This document shows positions 38,691-49,056 of a stretch of 64,000 bases of DNA, one piece after another. The translations under genes were made by a program, and so were the position numbers. A model generated the notes under the pieces. It was not told the origin of the DNA, did not search any database, and saw only the letters and a list, made by a program, of their open reading frames with translations. The stretch spans positions 16,842,708 through 16,906,707 of the forward strand of contig OX336395.1 in NCBI GenBank assembly GCA_946902985.2, read 5' to 3'. This DNA is from Meconema thalassinum (lineage: Eukaryota > Arthropoda > Insecta > Orthoptera > Tettigoniidae). The first letter of the stretch is position 1; the number at the start of each line of letters is the position of its first letter.

Positions 38691-39250
38691 ATGAGTAGCC
38701 TACCGGTACTTGGATAAATGGATGCAACCTATGGAGGAATTCAAGTGTTTCAAATGGTTGGAACTTCAAAACATTAAGGACCACTTTTTTAAGGATATTG
38801 TACCATTTATTCAATACTTACAGTCAAGAGGTGTAGAAATAGATGATTCAATATTACAGTATTCGACCAGTTCTGCAACGTAAGGGCTTATTCTGAAAGT
38901 TCAACTTGGATTAAGTCACAACACTAGACGAACAATGGTCTGTTTTCTTTAATATGTACCAGAACATAGAGTTTTGTTTCTGAAGTTTTGTACAATTTGC
39001 CAGTTTGCCAAACCAGGCAGCAATGCGTGTTTATTAATACCGCAGCATATATTCTCAATGGAGGAACCGTTTGTTGGTAGAATATTACTTGTGGCGATCA
39101 ATTTCAAAGATCCGTAGTGGGAAGAATTATATAAATATGTACTTCAAAAAAATAATTCGCGTCTTCTTTCAAAAGTAGGTTCCGTTGAAAATACAGCTTC
39201 AAGGAAAAGAACTGCAGCAGGGACTGATCATTAAGTAAGGTATTTCCTTA
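38691..39250 (+). pseudogene. Possible hAT-like transposase debris
   Basis: The plus strand near 38,725-38,880 reads EEFKCFKWLELQNIKDHFF and then LQSRGVEIDDSILQ. Near 39,040 the sequence could be a broken version of a hAT C-terminal region (IFSMEEPF-like). There are many stops. The resemblance is from memory of family style only, so this is weak. Confidence 0.3.
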
Positions 39251-40617
39251 GTAAAAAGTTGTGAAATATACATATTATGCTTAATTTTGCTATCGATTGA
39301 ACTTGTCAGACAATTTCTTGAATGTCCTGCTCGTTTCTGAGCAATGTCCTGCATTTGGAAATTTTCAGATGGTGACGCTAGACCTACGGGACAAAGATGT
39401 GAGTTTTGTTGTCAAGTGGTCGTATTGTAACACAAGAGGCAGGGATTTTAGATAAAATCATTGAACTCCAGGTACCGTACATTAATACTGGAATGCCGAC
39501 TGTTTGGGAGTGAAGTGCGGTTTTATTGCGAGTATTTACGCCGGGTCCTTCCTAGAGAACGAAAAGCGTTTCTTTCTCTCGATATTGAAGTCTAAATTTA
39601 AACTTTAAATAATTCTCAGAAAATTACATGTACCGTAATATTGTAAAACTGTAGCCCTGTCAATAAGGAACACTGTTTGGCAAAATCACACTCAGGTAAA
39701 TTAATAGTAGTACCTACATTTATTTGCCATATACTATTTAGGCCCATTATGTCAACATTTGATGTAAGACGTATTCACAAACGCAGACGACTTAATTACA
39801 AATCTTTATCCGAAAATTAATTTGACCGTATAATCATTGGAAAATAACATAGCCTATTTATAACGTAAGTAAAGCGCCGTATTTCCTTTAGTAATAAGTT
39901 ACGGTGTGTGTAATATACATATTATGCATCATGTTTCTATCGATTGTACTTGTCACATGTTTGTAAATTATTGGTGAACTTCTAATATTTTCCAGTACCG
40001 TATTTTTTTGGAAGTGTTTATTGTGGGCATGTAATGAATGTTATTGGGCTACCTGAATTCGTAAATGGGATTTGTTTCAGTGTAAGCGGTTGCTTATTGA
40101 CTTTGCTGCAAAATGATTGTTACATTCTAGTGTTTTTGCTCGTTGTTTGATTCTTCACTGTGCCTTAAAAATACAACTCTGTCTTTTTGAAACAGTTCTC
40201 GTAACGTAATGTTTTTATATCATATTGGTCGAAAAGGTGATGTTTCGAAACACATGGGAACAAAGAAGATCCGAGATAATGTAAAGTGCAGTAAAGGAAG
40301 AAGAAGTGAAGAGAATGGTCTTAAAAGTGGGAGTTGTGGGATAATAAGTGCCGAATGTTAGTTTAAATCATTAATTTTGCATTTTTGTTCGCCAATTAAT
40401 TGAGCTAATATTTGCCTCTCATATGAAAATCGCCAAAGTTTTGGTTTTGTAAGGTTGGCAGGTATGAAAATGTTATAGGGCAGCTAAGGACAAGCAGGCT
40501 GTGCAGCCACACACAATGATTTCGGTGTCGGTAGGAACGAAATAAGCTGGGAACTAGGAAACAACTTGTAACGTCAGATAGTTCTGTGCACACCATGAAA
40601 TACTGGTAACGCTAAAA
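39251..40617. other. Central spacer, unassigned
   Basis: No frame or repeat architecture is recognised. This interval lies between the divergent first exons. Confidence 0.4.
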
Positions 40618-40870
40618 CTACGGTGCCACACCACATTTCTCGCCGTGGCTGCCACAATATTACAATTAGAAATGCAATACTCTACCATGTCGAGCCCAAA
40701 CTACGGTGTCACACCACATTTCTCGCCGTGTCTGCCACAATATTACAATTAGAAATGCAATACTTTACCATGTCGAGCCCAAACTACGGTGCCACACCAC
40801 ATTTCTCGCCGTGGCTGCCACAATATTAAAATTAGAAATGCAATACAGTACTTTACCATGACGAACCCAA
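40618..40870 (+). repeat. 83-bp tandem repeat, 3 copies
   Basis: The word ctacggtg starts units at 40,618, 40,701 and 40,784, an exact 83-bp period. Units contain ccacaccacatttctcgccg and differ by a few substitutions. The third has a small insertion near its end. Confidence 0.9.
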
Positions 40871-41427
40871 ACCCTGCTGATTGCAATCAATTGAAACTCT
40901 TGGAATTAACTTAGGCTTCTTGTTTTCTCAGAGAAGTAGCAAATGTCTCCTACTTCCTGTAACTTTTCACTTGCTCAAGGTTATCTGGCAAAAAGTGGAG
41001 GTCAAAGATGCTAACCCGTGCAGATGTCTCGCTCATTACTTCTGTACACACGCTGCGTCAAAGTTGTTGGTTCAATCCTCGGTTCGTGTTGTGTACGGTC
41101 ACAATATACATAATATCGGCGCTCAGTATAGTGCAATTTGTTCCCTATGCTTTAGCAATTCATATCAAAGTGACTGGGGGTTGAAAGACTGTACATTATG
41201 CTGAGTAATGTACACATAATAACTGCTGACTTGGTTTCCTAGTACTGCACTTCAGCAAGTGCCTGTCGAGCATCACTGTCTCTCCTAATTCCCAGTCCTA
41301 TTTAGACAATCTAGCACTGTTCATATGATAAACACACAAACCCCTTCTTGACGTTTATAATTTGTGATGATAAGAACAATTCATGTGGAAGGTTCTTACC
41401 AAAATAAGGCTATTCATTACATATCAG

Positions 41428-41723
41428 AAGCCTCCGTGGCTTAGGCGGCAGCACGCCGGCCTCTCACCGCTGGGTCCGTGGTTCAAATCCCGGTCACTCC
41501 ATGTTAGATCTGTGCTGGACAAAACGGAGGCAGACAGATTTTTCTCCGGTTTCTCCGGTTTTCCCTGTGAAAATTTAATTCCAGCAACACTCTCCACTGT
41601 CATTTCATTTCATCTGTCATTCATTTAATCATTGCCCCAGAGGAGTGCGTCAGGTCTCAGCAGCCGGCACAGTTCATATCCTCAATCCCGGTCGGAGACT
41701 GGAAGCAGGCTGTGGATTTTTAT
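41428..41723 (+). mobile_element. tRNA-derived SINE with target-site duplication
   Basis: The head gcctccgtggcttaggcggc (A box) is followed by gtggttcaaatcccg (B box), with a long conserved body (cagcaacactctccactgtc, attgccccagaggagtgcg). It is flanked by a 15-bp duplication with one mismatch, ttcattacatatcag at 41,413-41,427 and ttcattccatatcag at 41,724-41,738. It is transcribed by Pol III and mobilised by LINE enzymes. It lies about 340 bp upstream of gene B's first coding exon. Confidence 0.88.
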
Positions 41724-42066
41724 TTCATTCCATATCAGCTCCAAATAGCTAGGCCCCTTGAAGCAGCAGTCAACACCGCAGCCCCTTTATTGGTTACTAA
41801 GAAGGAAACACTTCTGGAATGTTCTGAAGGGTTGTACATTTACAGGGATCCTTATTCAACATCCTCAGAGCCCTGCCGTAGATAGAAATTCCATTTTATG
41901 TATGGTTGCATACATTTAAAGAAAATAGAGCAAAACACAAAAATAATTCCTGGAAGGGTATTGGAATATACCATTTAACATTTCTGTGTGTAAACGACAA
42001 ATATATCCTGTTACAATGTATCCTGAATGTTGAATATGTATATTACTTAATTATCCTGTGTTGTAG

Positions 42067-42130
42067 ATTCCTCAACATTATGGAGGGCCAACCATCTATC
42101 AAATGTGAACCAGAAGAATTCTCTGAGATT
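42067..42130 (+). CDS. Gene B first coding exon
   Basis: A pyrimidine-rich acceptor (tcctgtgttgtag) ends at 42,066. The ATG at 42,080 opens 17 codons, MEGQPSIKCEPEEFSEI, ending at donor gtaagtt. The phase-0 join to exon 2 at 47,738 gives SEI followed by DLNEE. IKCE is a psi-K-x-E motif. It is divergently oriented to gene A, with about 6 kb between the two start codons. The protein role is not recognised beyond similarity in style to acidic N-termini of insect zinc-finger proteins. Confidence 0.65.
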
Positions 42131-42264
42131 GTAAGTTGTATTTTAGTTCCATACATTGTTACATCTATTGTGAACCATTACTGATGAGCATGATGTCATG
42201 TGACTTAATACTACCAAATAGTGATGGTGATAATTCTCTTTTTAGGGGCCCAACATCTAGGTTA

Positions 42265-42825
42265 TCGCTTCGGTGGCATAGTTTGTAGCAAACTGAGCTT
42301 CTATGCCCAAGGACGCAGGTTCAAACCTGGCCGATATCGTCGGATTTTTTAAGAGCGCTGAATATCCCTCAGTATGCCTTCTTTCGGAGGGAAAGTAAAA
42401 CCGGCGGTCGCATGTCATAGATTTATGGCATTTAAAAAGAACCTTCCTCTAATTACACTTGTGTGAAGCTAAATTATAGGTTAGATTTGACTAATGCCCT
42501 TCAGTCTTAACATTCGTCGCCAGGAGCCGACTGCGGTGGCTTCTAGTAACCAAGTTCTCAACTAGTTGTCGTTGACGGTAGCAATTGGTGGCAAAAGTTG
42601 GAACTGCATGAAAATTGAATGCCTGCAATCCTTACCTGAATTACAGAAAACACACACTAATACAGCCATCACAATTAACAGCGGTTAGCATACAGATTCT
42701 ACACACACCCAAAGTACACGGGGCTTCATGACCACGTTTTCACATCCCCTAAACTGTGGAACCAACCAACTAATTAGATTATTGGCCCCCTACCAAATAG
42801 GAATCTGTATCTTTAATGATTGCTT
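42265..42825 (+). mobile_element. tRNA-derived SINE with long tail (right arm inner edge)
   Basis: The head tcgcttcggtggcatag (A box) and the B box ggttcaaacctgg near 42,311 match the SINE at 53,980. After the shared head, the tail runs through the segments with acacggggcttcat and ggaaccaaccaac. The inner boundary of the inverted duplication falls inside this repeat. Confidence 0.6.
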
Positions 42826-43227
42826 TTAATTTTCCTAATAATAATATTAACACCTCCGTTCTTCAGTCCATGATTTATTGGTGCTTGTATTAACTTTCTC
42901 AGCAAAATGGCGGCTGTTAATTACTGTTTTGAACTGGGGTCGATCTTACGTAATTTCTTCTGTGATGCCAATTTCTTGAAGTTCTTTGTCTATTTCACTA
43001 AGTCACTGGTTCTTGACTTCCATTGAGAGAGCAAGGTTGGGGATCATTTTGGTGAACCTGTGATGGTTCATTTTGGGAATGTTGCAGTAGAACGTAAATT
43101 GCCTTTTCCTGAAGGTGTCAGTGATCTTTTCAGAATGCCGATAAATCTCCCGACACTTCCGTTTCACCCAGATTTCTTCTGAGCAGACTGGACCAAGGAT
43201 TTTCCTTTCTAGTTTCTCTAGGTCCTT

Positions 43228-43779
43228 ACTAAGATATCTACCTTCAATGATCAATGTTTCTGAGCCACACAGTGCTTCAGCTTTGATTACTGTGGTATAC
43301 TGTCCTTACTAAGATATCTACCTTCAATGATCAATGTATCTGAGCCACACAGTGCTTCAGCTTTGATTACTGTGGTATAATGTCCTTACTAAGAAATCTA
43401 CCTTCAATGATCAATGTATCTGAGCCACACAGTGCTTCAGCTTTGATTACTGTGGTATAATGTCCTTACTAAGAAATCTGCCTTCAATGATCAATGTTTC
43501 TGAGCCACACAGTGCTTCAGCTTTGATTACTGTGGTATATTGTCCTTACTAAGAGATCTGCCTTCAATGAGCAATGCTTCTGAGCCACACAGTGCTTCAG
43601 GTGTGATAACTGTGGAATAATGTCCTTACTAAGAGATCTAACGTCAATGATCAATGTTTCTGAGCCACACAGTGCTTCAGGATTGATTACTGTGGTATAA
43701 TGTCCTTACTAAGAGATCTACCTTCAATGATCAATGTTTCTGAGCCACACAGAGCTTCAGCTTTGATTACTGTGGTATA
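43228..43779 (-). repeat. 80-bp minisatellite, about 7 copies (right arm)
   Basis: Same unit as the left arm in reverse complement (tcaatgatcaatgtttctga, gtccttactaagatatctac), period 80. The copy number is much lower than in the left arm, and the right-arm monomers share variants such as cacagtgcttcagctttgat. Confidence 0.92.
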
Positions 43780-44457
43780 AAGTCTTAGATGTTGATTTAT
43801 TAATTACATCTGTAGGTATAGGCCGTCTGGAATTTTGAAGTCCTCTCTTTGTTTGCGTCACGATTCAAACATGAAGTAAAGTACTGACCAAGGTGCTCAA
43901 GGTTACATTCTCGGTCAATCATATGAAATTATCGTCCTTTGAATTCCACAAAAATTAAGGTCCTGTGATTCTTCAAGACTGCTATGCCGTGGGGTTTGAA
44001 TTTATTTACTTGATGATTTTTTGCCGAATTAATTCTTCAGAGGTTTCCCGTCTAGATGACCAGCGGATTCGTCCATGCATTTGGAATCCTGTCTTAGCTG
44101 TAATTTTGTGGATTCTTTCAAGGATCTGAACTGCCTCTTGTGTATTGTTAGATAGAATTACTAGATCATCTGCTTAGGCCAAACACTGCAGATGAATTTA
44201 AAGTTTATTCATCAACCAATCGTTATTTCTCTTTTTTTCTTGTCCTGGTAACTTATTCAAGGACACGATTGAACAATAACGGTGATACTCGTCTCCTTGT
44301 CGAAGTCCTGTGCTAATATGAAAACAGTCAGAAAGATGACTGAAATGTAACTATTGAAGTTATGGCTGTCAGTGTCTGTCGAATCAATTCTCTTGTTTTC
44401 CTGACAACTTTGAATACTACTAGAATATTGAATAGTGTGTGTGGGACTACCGAGTCG

Positions 44458-45757
44458 ATTAGATTATGGCAGTGTAGCATATGGTTCGGCCCGTAAGTCA
44501 GTGCTTGTTAAACTGGACAGTGTCCACCAAGGCTGTGTGAGGCTGGCGATGGGAGCCTTTCAGACGAGCCCAGTCGTCAGCTTGCTCGCCGAAGCTGGCT
44601 TACCTCCTTCACACCTGAGGCGCCAACAAGTACTGCTGACCTATGCTGCAACTATTCGACAGATGCCACTTCATCCAAGCTATCCATGTTTGTTTTCCAA
44701 TCCGAATCGCCGGCTGTATGATGCGCGCGCCCGAGCCACTCGGCCGGCGGGGATTCGCTTGGATGACTTATACCGGCAGTTCCGATTTCCTGCTGTCTCC
44801 TGTATCGTCCGAGTACCTAGCAGGTCCCCTCCGTGGATGGTCTCTCGCCCCGATATCATCCTGGATCTGCACACCGGCCCCAAGTCGGACACGGACTCCT
44901 CCGTCCATCGTAGGCTGTTCCAGTCCGTGGTGAGCTGGTATCCAGGATCGGAGCTTCTATTCATGGACGGATCGAGGGTAAACGAGAAAGTAGGCTGTGC
45001 ATTTTTGGTTGAGGATCGTCGGTTTCTCTTTTCACTTCCTGAGGCCTGTGGCGTGTACACAGCGGAGCTCCATGCCATCTTAGAGGCTCTCCGGAACACG
45101 TTATCAGACGATCACCAGCACTTTCTTATGTGTACTGACTCTCTGAGTGCACTGCAAGCGATCGATGTGTGTTTTCCGAAGCATCCGTTGGTCCAGCGTG
45201 TGCACGACCTGCCCGTCAGTGCGTGTAACGCGGGAACCGGGGTGACCTTTGTGTGGCTTCCTCGCCACATGGGTATTGCGGGAAACGAGGTTGCTGATCA
45301 GGTGGCGAGAGAGGCAGTCGCACTGCCCTCGCTACCGTATACGGTGCCTGCTAGTGATGTGCGCTCTCAGTTGCGGCATTTGATCCTGTCGCATTGAGAG
45401 GAAGCATGGCACGCCACGCCTCCACGCAACAAACTGAGAGGCATCAAGGAGACAAAGAAGGTGTGGAAATCTTCCTTCCTATCTCTCCGGAAGGAAGCTG
45501 TGGTACTCTGTCGACTCCGGATCGGCCACGGGATTGCTACGCACTCCCACTTGCTAAAGAGAGAAGAGCCTCCTGTGTGTACTTGCGGTGCCCATCTCAC
45601 TGTGGCACACATTCTCTTGGAGTGTGTGGATCTGGCCGATCTGCGAAGGACTCTTAAACTGCCTGATACCCTCTCCCTTATTCTCCGTGATGACGGGCCG
45701 TCAGTAGACCTCGTCATCCGGTTCATGAGGGAGAGTGGTTACTGTTTTCGGTTTTAA
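44458..45757 (+). pseudogene. C-terminal LINE protein: RNase H and Cys-His tail, one in-frame stop
   Basis: The frame starts in SRLDYGSVAYGSA, just after the RT palm. An RNase H domain follows: LLFMDGS (D, near 44,963), YTAELHAILEAL (E, near 45,060), CTDSLSALQ (D, near 45,136) and GNEVADQVA (D, near 45,288), the four acidic positions expected. A TGA at 45,395-45,397 replaces what is probably a Trp codon. The same frame then continues to 45,757 with CTCGAHLTVAHILLEC, a Cys-His motif seen at the end of I and Jockey-type proteins. RNase H removes the RNA strand during cDNA synthesis. The copy lacks endonuclease and most of RT. Confidence 0.88.
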
Positions 45758-46015
45758 TGTAAGTTAAGACTTTTAATTCAGGTTAAGTCCGTTTTATGTT
45801 TTTTATTGTGTTCATCTATTTTAATGTTCACTATGCCTTATTTGTTTTATTGTGTGTTTACCATCCACACTGTCTATTTTATATAAATCATTTTCGTTTC
45901 ATCCATAGCAGTGAGCTGTTTTTATCTTCATCTTTTCATTTCACGCCATTTCATTTCATCAGGGGCCGATAACCTCGACGTTAGGCCCCTTAAAGCAACA
46001 ATTATCATCGTCATC
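44458..46015 (+). mobile_element. 5'-truncated I-clade-like LINE with RNase H
   Basis: It inserted in the right arm only. Flanks are actaccgagtcg (44,446-44,457) and actactgagtcg (46,016-46,027), a 12-bp target duplication with one difference. The left arm near 11,640 has the uninterrupted site. The 3' end carries ATC-type repeats after a segment with ggggccgataacctcgacg. Confidence 0.85.
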
Positions 46016-46683
46016 ACTACTGAGTCGCCAGCTTTCCTAAAGTCTCCGAAGTGAGCGTTGTTTGCCTGGCTTTATGGATTTGCAAGGTGGTTTTGAGATT
46101 GAGAATTTGTTCTGCACATGACCTGCCATTTATGAATCATGCCTGTTATTCGCCAATTAGAAGTTCAGTTTGGTTTTCTAGTCTCGTGAATAACGCTTTA
46201 GAGAGAATATTTTACGCGAGTGATAGTGAGGATATTCCTCCGTAGGTATTGATGTCTGTTTTCTCCCCCTTTTTATGTAGTGGGTGAATTAGATTGCAAT
46301 TCCAGTCTTCAGGAACTTTCTCCATAAATCTACAAGTATTACTTGAAATTTCTCAGCTAGGCTTTCCCCTCTTAATCTCAACATTACATCTTCCTTTGGA
46401 GCTTAGCTATTTTTAAGTTCATGGATTATTTTCTCGATATCTTCTAATGAAGAAAGTTCTGAATCCGGATTTGGAATCGGTTGCTCAAATCAGAATTGTT
46501 GTTCAGGAGTATCGCTAGTTAACAGGTCATGGTAGTTATCTGTGAGAAGTTTACAGTTTTCTTTATTATTCCCAGGGCCTCATCCGGATGTTTAAGACAT
46601 GAAACAGGTACATAGTAATGTGATAGTTCGTCAGCAAATGTTTTGTTCCAGTATCTTGTACTATTTTCCGTGAAATAGAAGAC

Positions 46684-47024
46684 CACACGGAATGAACGGG
46701 GTAAGTCCATTTTATTCGGGACGCACTCTGGTGGCCAGCTATCGTAAATACAGATCAGTTGAAATGAATTTTTAAAATAAAGCGATACGTTACCGAGATA
46801 CAGAGGTTTTTATATTCAGTGGAAACGGAAAGAACGTCCCATATTCTCTCACTTTAATTGTTTTTAGTATTACATTAACTTTCTTTATAAGAAATAAATT
46901 TGCCTAAGTAACTATATCGCTTACACTCAATTGGGGTGTTCTTAAGTATTTCTTTTTAGTGTTAAAGTTTAAATTGGCTCTTATGGAAAATCTACATAAT
47001 GTGGCTTACCCCGTTCTTCACGTG
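46684..47024. mobile_element. MITE with gaacggggtaagtc inverted repeats (right arm)
   Basis: Counterpart of 10,810-11,144 in reverse orientation. Ends are cacacggaatgaacggggta and a terminus containing cttaccccgttcttcacg. Confidence 0.65.
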
Positions 47025-47737
47025 GAGTCTTAAATTTTGATCTATTTCTGTCGGTCTATTTTGATGTAATGTGCGTTTTTCAGATCTGATGATTCTTGAG
47101 GCTTCTTTCTGCGCTTTGATGAATTCATGCCAGTTATTTTAATGGAAGTACACAATTAGAATAGGAAGGCCTATGGCCTTATCACTGGTCTTGTTCAACC
47201 ATCTGTCTTAACGTTTTCGAGGAAGAACCCCAATAATCCAGAATGCTCCCAATAGTGTATCTTCTAATGCCATCCAATTGGAAGAATTTTGGTTGGTGAT
47301 ATTTGCAAGGAAATTGTTTGAATTTTAAGACATTCCAGATCCATTCGTGGATATTTTAACTGTTCTGAGTTTGGGTCCATCAGGTTGACACTTTACATTA
47401 ATTATAGATAAGTGGTTATCAATGTAAATTATTTATTTACTTTAAATTTACTTTAAATTCATAATAATAATAATTATTAATATTTTTCCTTCAGGAGGAT
47501 CGCAGGTTAAAGGATCATGGAAGTAATCTGTGAGAATTTTACAATTTTCTCTAATATTTTCAGGGCCAAATCCGGAGGTTTAAGACATGTTCTAGGTGCT
47601 TGGCAATGTGATAGGTTGTCAGCAAATGTGTGTTATCAGTTTCCTCTTATTATTATTGTTGTTATTATTCCTATTATAATCATTAGCTCATATTCTTTAA
47701 TTCTTATAAATAGTCATGCTTGTTCATTACTTCCCAG

Positions 47738-47830
47738 GATCTGAATGAGGAGCCTCCCTCTGATAAGCCAGTGGGGATGAAAATTGAAGAACCTGATGAT
47801 GCATTTGTTAAAGAAGAACTTGATTGCCAG
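47738..47830 (+). CDS. Gene B exon 2
   Basis: 93 bp, 31 codons: DLNEEPPSDKPVGMKIEEP, then DDAFVKEELDCQ. The acceptor is ttacttcccag (AG at 47,736-47,737) and the donor is gtgactg. It is the counterpart of gene A exon 2, with 3 synonymous and 3 nonsynonymous differences and lacking 12 bp. It carries MKIE and VKEE motifs. The intron before it (about 5.6 kb) contains the 80-bp minisatellite, the decayed LINE, a MITE and an I-clade LINE. Confidence 0.65.
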
Positions 47831-48165
47831 GTGACTGTGTACATTATTTCCCACCTTGGATTATTCTCAAATCCTTTTTAAAGTTATGTAGTTTGTTTTA
47901 ATTAGCTTTAATTTCAATTATGAAACTCAACAACAGAAGAGTTTATGTTTTTTGACTCTATTTTATTAATAATGTGGGTTGAGTCAAATCGCTTCCTTGG
48001 GCTGTTTATTGATTATTTTGTCAAATGTCTATAATAGTTTTAAACTGGTTATTTGTTGTCCTTTTTGAAACAACCTTGAATTATTATGGCAAAACTAGCA
48101 TCACCTGTAAGGTTAAGTCTTGCTGCAAAATGAGGTAGGAACTTCGAAGAATCCTTGGCATAGTA

Positions 48166-48676
48166 AGTGTGTGCTAGTGAAACTTGGACTTTGTGTATTG
48201 AGGTTTTGAATTGTCTTTGACTTCATGACCACTCAATCACATGATGAGTGACTATAGATAATCATATCAACATTTATTTTTCTCAGTTAATTTAATGACT
48301 TTTGGAATTCGTGTTTAAGAATAGTTCCAAAATGCAAGTGTGTTTTATAAATTCAAGTTTGTGTTTCTTTTCATCTTGAATCAAACACCTATTTTATTTC
48401 TCATAAAATGAAAGACAATAGGATCGATTTTGTTGCTGAATTTATAGCACTGTCGCTACTTGAAAGTATTGGATTCTCAGAAGTAAAGTATATTGTGTTG
48501 TGATGGCAACAAATAGGCTACATCTTAAGTAATAGGTATGGTATTCTTTTATATTTTTGTCTTGTAAAACTTTGAAAACCTTGGAAATATAAGTCAGAAA
48601 ACTATAAATAATGTGAAAGTCAGCCAATGAGCATTAAACGCAGCGAAATTTCTGCTTCAGAGTTGCTATTCTGACC
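48166..48676. other. 0.5-kb segment present only in the right arm
   Basis: The left arm joins the flanks directly at aatccttgtcaaatttc, and both junctions here carry ccttg. That fits either a 5-bp target duplication from an insertion here or a deletion by 5-bp microhomology in the left arm. No terminal repeats or coding frame are seen. Confidence 0.6.
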
Positions 48677-48824
48677 TTGTCAAATTTCTTAAAATTATTC
48701 ATTGAGTTGGGAACTAATCCGAAACATATAAAACAAGATGAATGTCTAGCGTGCATATGTATCTACAAAATATATTTCTTATGTCCCCTTAGGTACATTA
48801 TTAACAAATTGTTTTATTCTGTAG

Positions 48825-48953
48825 GGAACATATATCGTGGAAGTTACTGCAGACAACAAGGAAGTTACGATCAATGAGAATGTGACTGAAGAGATAGTCG
48901 CACATGTCAAAACGGAAGCACTATCTTCATCAAGTGGCGGAGATGCGAGAATT
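48825..48953 (+). CDS. Gene B exon 3
   Basis: 129 bp, 43 codons, phase 0, acceptor ttctgtag and donor gtaagtg. It begins GTYIVEVTADNKEVT and ends SSSSGGDARI. The IKED motif of gene A is replaced by IVEV here, while VKTE is kept. A nested LINE insertion begins 39 bp after the exon, inside the following intron. No later exon is recognised between 53.5 and 56.1 kb, so the 3' part of the gene is either further right, beyond the duplication, or lost. Confidence 0.62.
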
Positions 48954-49056
48954 GTAAGTGCCTAATTATATTGAGAGCAGCTTTATGGTTATAATAAGAA
49001 TTTATTGCAGCCGAAAGGCCAAAAGAAGGGAATTTACATCTTACTGTACTCAGTCA

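Larger units (their letters stand above)
42900..47250 (-). mobile_element. Decayed LINE (RT) in right arm
   Basis: Reverse-complement counterpart of the left-arm remnant. The C-terminal piece (ILGPVCSEEIWVKRKCREIY) is still open at 43,003-43,254. It is interrupted by the 80-bp minisatellite (43,228-43,779), a younger I-clade LINE (44,458-46,015) and the MITE (46,684-47,024). Confidence 0.7.

Noticed and set aside
41440..41500. Functional tRNA gene
   Set aside because: A and B boxes are present, but the cloverleaf is not intact and the sequence continues into a SINE body flanked by a target duplication.
48166..48676. Possible solo LTR because of 5-bp ccttg on both sides
   Set aside because: The segment does not begin TG or end CA and has no LTR-like signals. 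Microhomology deletion explains the flanks equally well.
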